From: Streptomyces sp. TRM49041
GTDB lineage: Bacteria > Actinomycetota > Actinomycetes > Streptomycetales > Streptomycetaceae
Length of the DNA stretch: 64,000 nucleotides
Direction of reading: 5' to 3'
Assembly: GCF_008271805.1 (NCBI RefSeq)
Contig: NZ_VSRY01000165.1
Location: forward strand, 124,001-188,000
Shown: positions 29,107 to 36,194 of the stretch, one piece after another
Numbering within the stretch: the stretch's first letter is position 1
How the letters are laid out: every line of letters starts with the position of its first letter
Program-made: the position numbers and the translations under genes
Notes under the pieces: generated by a model
Database searches by the model: none
Told to the model about the DNA's origin: nothing
The model's input: only the letters and a program-made list of their open reading frames with translations

Positions 29107-29137
29107 GGGCGGTGCACCGGACTCCGGTGCACCGCCC
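29107..29137 (+). terminator. Terminator after gatB
   Basis: A perfect 14-base-pair stem (29107-29120 with 29124-29137) with a 3-base loop, 16 bases past the gatB stop, followed by the pyrimidine-rich TCCGTGTTTCCCTTCCCC. Confidence 0.85.
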
Positions 29138-29300
29138 TCCGTGTTTCCCTTCCCCCCGGGGCCTCCTCACGGTGTTGTGAGTCAGGCCACGAAAGGGGCA
29201 AAGGATCTCTTTTCGCTGTCAGAGTGGCTGTCAAGCAGGTCATGTGTTCTTCCGGGAGGCTCCCGGCGATGAACCACGAACCCCTCAGGGAGCGAACCCT

Positions 29301-31616
29301 TTGGCAGCCCTCGCACGGTGGTGTCTTCACCACCGACTCGTCGCCGTACTGCTCTGGCTTGCCGCGTTCTGCGGAGTCACGGCGGCCTCGGCTGTGGTCG
29401 GGTCCGCGTACTCCAACGACTACGAGGTCCCCGGCACCGAGTCCGGCAGGGCCACGGCCCTCCTTGAGGAGACGTTCCCCGGCCAGGGCGGCGACAGCGG
29501 CACCATCGTCTGGCACACCGAGCGCGGCAGCGTCCGCGCCGAGGGCGTCGAACAGCGCATGACCACCATGCTCGACAAGGTCGCCGACCTCCCGGGCGTG
29601 GTCGCCGTCACCACCCCGTACGCCTCCACCGAGGCCGCCCGCGAGGCCGAGGCGTCACAGCCCGCCCAGTCGTCCCAGACGTCCGCGCAGGCGCCCGCCA
29701 AGGCGGCCGAGGCGGCGGCCGAGGCGTCCGACGCGAAGAGCGGACAGATCAGCGAGGACGGCCGCACCGCCTACGCCACGGTCACCTTCGACGAGCACGC
29801 CGAGGACATCCCGCAGGAGCAGGCCCAGGCCCTCGTCGACACCACACGCGCCGCCGCCGGCGACGGCGTGCAGGTCGAGGTCGGCGGCTCCGTCGCCGCG
29901 CTCACCGAGAGTGAGGGCTCGCACACCGCCGAGATGGTGGGCGTCGCGGTCGCCGCCGTGGTGCTCTTCCTCGCCTTCGGCTCCCTCGCCGCGAGCGTCC
30001 TGCCGATCGCCACGGCCCTCGTAAGCGTCGGCACCGCCTACTCCGGCATAGCCCTGCTCAGCCACCTCATGACCGTGGCCGACTTCGCCCCGATGCTGGG
30101 CATGCTGATCGGCCTCGGCGTCGGCATCGACTACGCGCTGTTCATCGTCACGCGCCACCGCAAGGGCCTCAAACGCGGGCTCAGCGTCACCGAGGCCGCC
30201 CAGAACGCCGTCGCCACCACCGGCCGTGCCGTCGTCTTCGCCGGAGCGACCGTCTGCATCGCCCTCCTCGGCATGCTCATCCTGCGGCTCGGCTTCCTCA
30301 ACGGCGTCGCCATAGCGGCGTCCCTCACCGTCGTCCTCACGGTCGCCGCCTCCGTGACGCTGCTGCCCGCCCTGCTGTCCCTGATCGGCATGCGGGCCCT
30401 GTCGCGCCGCGAGCGCCGCCGTCTCACCGAGCACGGCCCGGAGCCCGAGCTGCCCACCGGGTTCGCCGCCCGCTGGTCCGCGTTCGTCGAGCGCCACCCC
30501 AAGAAGCTGGGCGCCGTCGCCGCCGTCGTCATGCTGGTCCTGGCACTGCCCACGTTCTCCCTCCGCCTCGGCACCTCCGACCAGGGCAACGGCCCCGCGA
30601 CATCCACCACCCGCCAGGCGTACGACCTGCTCGCCGACGGCTTCGGCCCCGGCGTGAACGGCCCGCTCACCCTCGTCGCCAAGCTGGACGGCGCCGGCGA
30701 CCGCCTCGCCATGAACGAGCTGCCCGCCCAGCTCCGCACCACGGCGGGCGTCGAGTCCGTCGGCCCCGTCACGTACAGCGGCGGCGGCAACACCGCGGTC
30801 CTCACCGTCGTACCGGACTCCGCGCCGCAGTCCCAGCAGACCAGCGACCTGGTCGACCGGCTGCGCGGCGACGTCCTGCCCACCGCGGAGGCCGGCACGT
30901 CGCTCGACGTGCACGTCGGCGGCATCACTGCGGCCTACGACGACTTCGCCCAGGTCATCATCGGCAAGCTGCCGCTCTTCGTGGGCGTCGTCATCGCCCT
31001 CGGCTGTCTGCTGCTCCTGCTCGCGTTCCGGTCCATCGGCATCCCGCTGAAGGCCGCCCTGATGAACGTCGCCGCCGTCGCGTCCGCGTTCGGGATCGTC
31101 GTGGCGATCTTCCAGTGGGGCTGGGGCAGCGAACTGCTCGGCCTCGGCCGGGCCGGACCGATCGAACCCTTCCTGCCGGTGATCGCCGTATCGGTGCTGT
31201 TCGGGCTCTCCATGGACTACCAGGTGTTCCTGGTGAGCCGGATGTACGAGGAGTGGCGGGAGACCGGTGACAACCGGCGTGCCGTCCGGGTCGGCCTCGC
31301 CGAGACCAGCCGGGTGATCAACTCCGCCGCCGTCATCATGATCGCCGTGTTCCTCGCCTTCGTGCTCTCCGGCGACCGGGTCATCGCGATGTTCGGCATC
31401 GGACTCGCCGCGGCCGTCGCCCTCGACGCGTTCGTCCTGCGGACACTGCTGGTGCCGGCCCTGATGCACATGCTCGGCGGCGCGAACTGGTGGCTGCCGC
31501 GCGCCGTCGACCGGTGGCTGCCCCGGATCAGCATCGAACCCCCGGAGTCCCGCGAGCCCGCACGTGCGAAGATCCCCGGGCAGCGCACGAGCGGGGACGG
31601 AGAGCTCGTGCAGTGA
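29301..31616 (+). CDS. MMPL/RND family transporter
   Basis: A membrane protein of 771 residues in two MMPL repeats, each with one helix, a large extracellular domain and about five helices. Signatures are GMLIGLGVGIDYALFIVTRHR in the first half and AVSVLFGLSMDYQVFLVSRMYEEW in the second. It is likely a proton-driven exporter of lipids or small hydrophobic compounds; the substrate is unknown. The TTG at 29301 has AGGGAG eight bases upstream and gives the common start LAALARWCLHHRL. The alternative GTG at 29244 has no good binding site. An Ala/Gln/Ser-rich segment lies around residue 120. Confidence 0.87.
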   Translation: MAALARWCLHHRLVAVLLWLAAFCGVTAASAVVGSAYSNDYEVPGTESGRATALLEETFPGQGGDSGTIVWHTERGSVRAEGVEQRMTTMLDKVADLPGVVAVTTPYASTEAAREAEASQPAQSSQTSAQAPAKAAEAAAEASDAKSGQISEDGRTAYATVTFDEHAEDIPQEQAQALVDTTRAAAGDGVQVEVGGSVAALTESEGSHTAEMVGVAVAAVVLFLAFGSLAASVLPIATALVSVGTAYSGIALLSHLMTVADFAPMLGMLIGLGVGIDYALFIVTRHRKGLKRGLSVTEAAQNAVATTGRAVVFAGATVCIALLGMLILRLGFLNGVAIAASLTVVLTVAASVTLLPALLSLIGMRALSRRERRRLTEHGPEPELPTGFAARWSAFVERHPKKLGAVAAVVMLVLALPTFSLRLGTSDQGNGPATSTTRQAYDLLADGFGPGVNGPLTLVAKLDGAGDRLAMNELPAQLRTTAGVESVGPVTYSGGGNTAVLTVVPDSAPQSQQTSDLVDRLRGDVLPTAEAGTSLDVHVGGITAAYDDFAQVIIGKLPLFVGVVIALGCLLLLLAFRSIGIPLKAALMNVAAVASAFGIVVAIFQWGWGSELLGLGRAGPIEPFLPVIAVSVLFGLSMDYQVFLVSRMYEEWRETGDNRRAVRVGLAETSRVINSAAVIMIAVFLAFVLSGDRVIAMFGIGLAAAVALDAFVLRTLLVPALMHMLGGANWWLPRAVDRWLPRISIEPPESREPARAKIPGQRTSGDGELVQ

Positions 31617-31650
31617 CCCGCCGGACCGGCGGGGGAGGGGGAGGACAACG

Positions 31651-32220
31651 GTGTTCAGCATGTCCCTGGGCGACGACGGCGCGGAGTTGCGGCCGCTGGA
31701 GCCCTGGCAGGCCGAGGAGTACCTGGCCCACATCGACCGGGGCCGCGAGTTCATCGGCCGGTACGTAGGACTCACCGACGTCGTACAGGACCTGCCGTCG
31801 GCGCGGACCTTCCTCCAGAGGTACGCCGAGAAGGCCGCCGCCGACACCGGCCGCATCTACGGCATCTGGCAGGACGGCACCCTCGTCGGCGGTGTCCTGT
31901 TCCGCATCATGGACGTCGACGCGGGCAACTGCGAGGCGGGCTGCTGGCTGGAGCCCGCCGCAGTCGGCCGCGGCCTGGTCACCCGCGCCGTCCGCGCCAT
32001 CATCGACTGGGCCGTCGACGTACGCGGCCTCCACCGCGTCGAGTGGCACGTCGACGCCGCCAACACGCCCAGCATCAACGTCGCCAAGCGCCTCGGCATG
32101 ACCAGGGACGGCGTCATGCGCGAGGAGTACCTCTACCGGGGCGTACGGCACGACACGGAGATCTGGTCGGTCCTCGCCCCCGAGTGGCGTGCCCGACGGG
32201 ACACCGGGCCCGCCGCGTAA
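31651..32220 (+). CDS. GNAT family N-acetyltransferase (RimJ/RimL type)
   Basis: The 189-residue acetyltransferase resembles the ribosomal-protein acetylase group: LRPLEPWQAEEYLAHIDR at the start, CWLEPAAVGRGLVTRAVRAII as the acetyl-CoA loop and HVDAANTPSINVAKRLGMTRDG near the end. The substrate is unknown. The GTG at 31651 follows GGGGGAGG; another possible start is the ATG three codons on. It is 34 bases downstream of the transporter gene. Confidence 0.85.
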   Translation: MFSMSLGDDGAELRPLEPWQAEEYLAHIDRGREFIGRYVGLTDVVQDLPSARTFLQRYAEKAAADTGRIYGIWQDGTLVGGVLFRIMDVDAGNCEAGCWLEPAAVGRGLVTRAVRAIIDWAVDVRGLHRVEWHVDAANTPSINVAKRLGMTRDGVMREEYLYRGVRHDTEIWSVLAPEWRARRDTGPAA

Positions 32221-32296
32221 GGCCGTGCGTGCGGCGGCGCGGGTGGCGACGGTCGGACGGTCCTCCGCCTGACGGTCGCACCCGGGCCGCCGCCTC

Positions 32297-33472
32297 TCAT
32301 GACACCTCCAGCAGGAGGACCCTGTCGTCACCGGACTCCGGCGTGCCGCGGGTGTCCGTCTCGCTGGTGACCAGCCAGAGCCTGTCCCCGCCTGCCGCCA
32401 GCACGGTGCGCAGCCGGCCGTACTCCCCCTCCAGGAATGCCTGGGGCGCCCCCGCGGCCTTCTCACCGGCCAGCGGGACACGCCACAGCCGCTCACCCCG
32501 CAGCGCCGCCATCCACACCGAGCCCCGCACCACCGCGATGCCGCTCGGCGACGCCTCGGCCACGCGCCACTGCACCACCGGGTCGACGTAGTCGCGTCCG
32601 CCGCCCTTCCCCTCGACCTCCGGCCAGCCGTAGTTGGCACCCGCCTCGATCAGGTTCAGCTCGTCCCAGGTGTTCTGCCCGAACTCGGCCGCCCACAGCC
32701 GCTTCTCGGCGTCCCACGCCAGGCCCTGCACATTGCGGTGCCCGTACGAGTACACGACCGAGTCCTCGAACGGATTGCCGTCAGCGGGCTGCCCGTCCGG
32801 GGTCATCCGCAGGATCTTGCCGCCCAGCGACGTCTTGTCCTGCGCCAGCCCGGTGTCCCCGGTCTCGCCCGTGCCCGCGTACAGCATCCCGTCCGGGCCG
32901 AACGCGATGCGCCCGCCGTTGTGCACCAGACCCTTCGGGATGCCGCGCAGGACGGTGTCGGGCGCACCCAACTGCTGCCCCGCGGGCCGACTCTCGTCGT
33001 ACAGCATGCGTGCGACGCGGTTGTCGGACTCGGTGGTGAAGTACGCGTAGATCAGGTGGTCCTCGGCGTACTTCGGTGAGAGGGCGAGGCCCATCAGACC
33101 GCCCTCCCCGCCCGGCGCCACCCCGGGCACCTCGCCGAGCACGGTCAGCTTCCCGCTCTCGGCGTCCACGCGTGTGATGGTGCCCTCGTCGCGCGAGGAG
33201 ACCAGCAGGTCCCCGCCCGGCAGCGCGGCCAGCCCCCAGGGCGACTTCAGGCCCTGCGCGACCGTGGACACCACCCGGACCGACCCCTTGGCAGGCGCCG
33301 CGGACGGCGAGGCACCGCCCGTCGGCGCGGCGGAGGCGGGTGCCGAGGCCGCGGACGCGGTGGGCGCGGTGGTCGCGGGACCGGCCGTGCCGTTCCCCCC
33401 GTCCGCCGAACACCCGGTCGCCGACAGCAGCGCGGCAGCGGCCAACACGGCCGTCACAGCAGGACGTTGCAC
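32297..33472 (-). CDS. PQQ-type sugar dehydrogenase lipoprotein
   Basis: The 391-residue protein resembles glucose/sorbosone dehydrogenases of the six-bladed propeller class. Residues 1-21 form a lipoprotein signal with SATGC, and a Ser/Ala/Thr/Pro linker follows to about residue 60. Family signatures are LKSPWGLAALPGGDLLVSSRD, GGEGGLMGLALSPKY, NGGRIAFGPDGMLYAGTGE and GHRNVQGLAWD. It probably oxidises a sugar outside the membrane, if PQQ is available; many actinobacterial members have no proven substrate. Confidence 0.87.
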   Translation of the reverse strand: MQRPAVTAVLAAAALLSATGCSADGGNGTAGPATTAPTASAASAPASAAPTGGASPSAAPAKGSVRVVSTVAQGLKSPWGLAALPGGDLLVSSRDEGTITRVDAESGKLTVLGEVPGVAPGGEGGLMGLALSPKYAEDHLIYAYFTTESDNRVARMLYDESRPAGQQLGAPDTVLRGIPKGLVHNGGRIAFGPDGMLYAGTGETGDTGLAQDKTSLGGKILRMTPDGQPADGNPFEDSVVYSYGHRNVQGLAWDAEKRLWAAEFGQNTWDELNLIEAGANYGWPEVEGKGGGRDYVDPVVQWRVAEASPSGIAVVRGSVWMAALRGERLWRVPLAGEKAAGAPQAFLEGEYGRLRTVLAAGGDRLWLVTSETDTRGTPESGDDRVLLLEVS

Positions 33473-33593
33473 GGTTCTGTTCCTTCCGGCGGCGGACTGG
33501 AGCTCACTCCCGTCTACCCTAGAGACCGCCGCGCCCGCACGGGATCAGCCACGTGGCCGACCGACCCCTGAGGTCACCCGCAGAGCATCGGCC

Positions 33594-33642
33594 GCAGCCC
33601 GCAGCCCGCAGCCCGCAGCCCGCAGCCCGCAGCCCGCAGCCC
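33594..33642. repeat. Seven tandem copies of a GCAGCCC heptamer
   Basis: GCAGCCC is repeated seven times without a mismatch, followed by a broken copy, in the gap between two minus-strand genes. It lies 122 bases upstream of the sugar dehydrogenase start. Because seven is not a multiple of three it would read all three frames, and no gene runs through it. Copy number probably varies between strains. The rest of 33473-33726 holds no visible gene. Confidence 0.9.
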
Positions 33643-33726
33643 GCAGGGCCCCAGGCCCCGTCATGGGCCCCAGCGGCCCGTACCCCGGCTTCTCAGCCCG
33701 GCCTCCGGCCCCAGGGCCTCAGCCCC

Positions 33727-34734
33727 TCAGTCCCACGACCCGCGCGCCGGCGGCAGCCGCCCGATCTCCGCCAGGTCCCGCGCCGTCAGCGACAGCGTGG
33801 CCGCCCGGGCGTTCTCCACCGCCCAGCGCTCCCGCTTCGTACCCGGCACCGGAACGACATGCCGCCCCTGCGCCAGCGCCCACGCCAGCGCCACCCGTGC
33901 CGGGGTCACCCCGGCCGCCGGGCCGCCGTGCCGTTCGGCGACCCGGCGCAGCCCGGCGACCAGCGGCTGGTTCGCGGCCATCATCTCGGCGGTGAACCGA
34001 GGGTGCCGGGCCCGCAGGTCCTCCGGCTCGAAACCGCCGCCCGGGGTCAGCGTCCCGGTCAGGAAGCCGTTGCCCAGGGGCATCGCCGCGAGGAACCCCA
34101 CGCCGCGCGCCGCGCACCACGGCAGCAGCCGGGCCAGCGCCTCGGGCGACCACACGGACAGCTCCGCCTGTACGGCGCTCACCGGGAACACCTGCTGGAC
34201 CCGCTCCAGCTGCCGAATCGTTCCGTCGTACAAGTCGTACGAACCGCGCCGGGACCCCCGTACGCCCACCGCGCACCACCCCAGCGCCCGCACCTTCCCC
34301 GCCGTCACCAGCTCCGCCAGTGCGCCCCAGGTCTCCTCGACCGGCACCTCCGGGTCCGCCCGGTGCAGCTGGTACAGGTCGATCACATCCGTCTGGAGCC
34401 GCCGCAGCGACGCGTCGCACGCCCGGCGCACATAGGACGGCCGCCCGTTCGCCACGATGTGTCCGTCGCCCACCAGCAGCCCGCACTTGGTCGCGACGAA
34501 CGCTTCCGCGCGGCGCTCCTTGAGGACCCGCCCCAGCAACAGCTCGTTGGTGAACGGCCCGTACATGTCCGCGGTGTCGAGCAGGCTCACCCCGGCGTCG
34601 AGCGCGGCGTGCACGGCGCGCAGCGAGCGTTCGCCGCGCTGCTGTGAGGCACTGTAGGCCCAGCTCATCGGCATACAGCCGAGGCCGACCGCCCCCACTT
34701 CCAGCCCGGTCGCCCCGAGTGTCCTGCGCTCCAA
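33727..34734 (-). CDS. Aldo/keto reductase
   Basis: An NADPH-dependent oxidoreductase of 335 residues. The catalytic tetrad is visible: Asp and Tyr in LDTADMYGPFTNE, Lys in FVATKCGL and His in YQLHRADP. The cofactor motif near the C-terminus reads VVPVPGTKRERWAVENARA. The start MERRTLGATGLEVGAVGLGCM is standard. The substrate is unknown. It is divergent from the 2-hydroxyacid dehydrogenase gene across a 78-base gap that probably holds both promoters. Confidence 0.92.
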   Translation of the reverse strand: MERRTLGATGLEVGAVGLGCMPMSWAYSASQQRGERSLRAVHAALDAGVSLLDTADMYGPFTNELLLGRVLKERRAEAFVATKCGLLVGDGHIVANGRPSYVRRACDASLRRLQTDVIDLYQLHRADPEVPVEETWGALAELVTAGKVRALGWCAVGVRGSRRGSYDLYDGTIRQLERVQQVFPVSAVQAELSVWSPEALARLLPWCAARGVGFLAAMPLGNGFLTGTLTPGGGFEPEDLRARHPRFTAEMMAANQPLVAGLRRVAERHGGPAAGVTPARVALAWALAQGRHVVPVPGTKRERWAVENARAATLSLTARDLAEIGRLPPARGSWD

Positions 34735-34812
34735 CTCCCCGTACCTCCCTGTGCCGCACCCCCAAACTAACCAATCGCGCGCGGGCCGCTTCGCCTAGCT
34801 AGCCTCCTGGGC

Positions 34813-35775
34813 ATGACTGCTGACGTTGCCGCCGATGTGTGGCTGCCCATCCCGGCCGACGAGATCGAGGGCCTGCCGGACCCGTCCACGGCCGGACTCG
34901 CCTACCGCTTCTGGGACGGCGGCCCCGACCTCCCGGCCGACCCGGCCCAATGTGCCTTCTACGTGGTCCCGTACATGAAGGGCACGGAGATCGCCGTGCG
35001 GCCGATGGCCGCGATGACCACGCTGCGGGTCGTGCAGACCCTGTCGGCCGGCGTCGACCATGTGACGCCCGGACTGGTGGACGTTCCGCGAGGGGTGGCG
35101 CTGTGCAACGCCAGGGGCGTCCACGAGACCAGTACGGCGGAGCTCACCCTCGCGCTCGTCCTGGCCTCGCTGCGCGGCATCCCCGGCTTCGTACGAGGCC
35201 AGGACCGGGAGGAGTGGCGGGCCGGGTTCTACCCGTCGCTCGCCGACAAGGCCGTACTGATCGTGGGGTACGGATCGATCGGCGCGGCGATCGAGGACCG
35301 GCTCGCGCCGTTCGAGTGTGCGCGGGTGGTGCGCGTCGCGCGCTCCGCCCGCACCACCGAGCGCGGGCCCGTGCACGCGCTCACCGATCTGCCCGCGCTC
35401 CTCCCCGGGGCCGACGTGGTGATCCTGTCCACCCCGCTCACCGCCGACACCCACCACCTCGCCGACGCCGAGTTCCTGGCTCGCATGAAGGACGGCGCGC
35501 TGCTGGTCAACGTCGCCCGCGGCCCGGTCGTCGACACCAAGGCCCTGCTCGCGGAGGCCGAGAGCGGACGCATCACCGCGGCCCTCGACGTCACCGACCC
35601 CGAGCCGCTGCCGGCCGGGCACCCGCTGTGGCACGCTCCGGGAGTGCTGGTCAGCCCTCATGTCGGCGGCTCCACCTCGGCGTTCATGCCACGCGCCAAG
35701 CGGCTGATCGCCGAACAGCTGACCCGCTTCGCCGCGGGAGAGCCACTGCGCAACACCGTCCTCACCACCGGCTAG
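34813..35775 (+). CDS. D-isomer-specific 2-hydroxyacid dehydrogenase
   Basis: An NAD(P)-dependent dehydrogenase of 320 residues. The nucleotide-binding motif reads VGYGSIGAAIEDRL, substrate-side residues are in NVARGPVVDTKAL, and the catalytic His is in SPHVGGSTSAF. It resembles short glyoxylate/hydroxypyruvate-reductase-like members, but the substrate cannot be told. The ATG at 34813 is in a good context. The following 419 bases up to the next start hold an inverted repeat and no convincing gene. Confidence 0.88.
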   Translation: MTADVAADVWLPIPADEIEGLPDPSTAGLAYRFWDGGPDLPADPAQCAFYVVPYMKGTEIAVRPMAAMTTLRVVQTLSAGVDHVTPGLVDVPRGVALCNARGVHETSTAELTLALVLASLRGIPGFVRGQDREEWRAGFYPSLADKAVLIVGYGSIGAAIEDRLAPFECARVVRVARSARTTERGPVHALTDLPALLPGADVVILSTPLTADTHHLADAEFLARMKDGALLVNVARGPVVDTKALLAEAESGRITAALDVTDPEPLPAGHPLWHAPGVLVSPHVGGSTSAFMPRAKRLIAEQLTRFAAGEPLRNTVLTTG

Positions 35776-35935
35776 CCGCCAGGCCCGGGCCGCGGCGCCG
35801 TGCCCGTCCCGGCGGCCCGTGCCCCGGCCGGGTACCAGGGGCACGTTCCATGTGCAGGCCCCCGGGGGAATGTACCCGCGCCCATTGCCTGCGGTCCTTG
35901 CGTCCGGACCGATACGCTCCGGAGTGAAATGCCTG

Positions 35936-35973
35936 CACTGTGTGTCCATAGGCGTCTTGATCGTCACACAGTG
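35936..35973. promoter_or_regulatory. Inverted repeat upstream of the second GGDEF gene
   Basis: CACTGTGTG (35936-35944) and CACACAGTG (35965-35973) are perfect 9-base inverted repeats 20 bases apart, directly followed by TATAGAG. It could be an operator or looping site for the GGDEF gene, or a small hairpin in its leader. No regulator can be assigned from sequence. Confidence 0.45.
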
Positions 35974-36194
35974 TATAGAGTCCCTGTCCCTGAGTGACGA
36001 ACCTGGTGTATCGTCGCGACTCGGGGGTGCGTCGGGCACGGGCAGACAGGCGCCGGGGAACGACGCGAGCCGACGTGGTTGCCGATCAGAATCCGAGGGG
36101 GGCGACAGGCGATGCGCGGTCGATGCAGCGAAGATCCGAAGCGGCGGGGTGGCCGGACCTACCGGACGGGAATCTTCCCGACGGGAGCCTTCCG

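Noticed and set aside
33594..33642. Possible CRISPR array
   Set aside because: The units are 7 bases long with no spacers; it is a simple tandem repeat.
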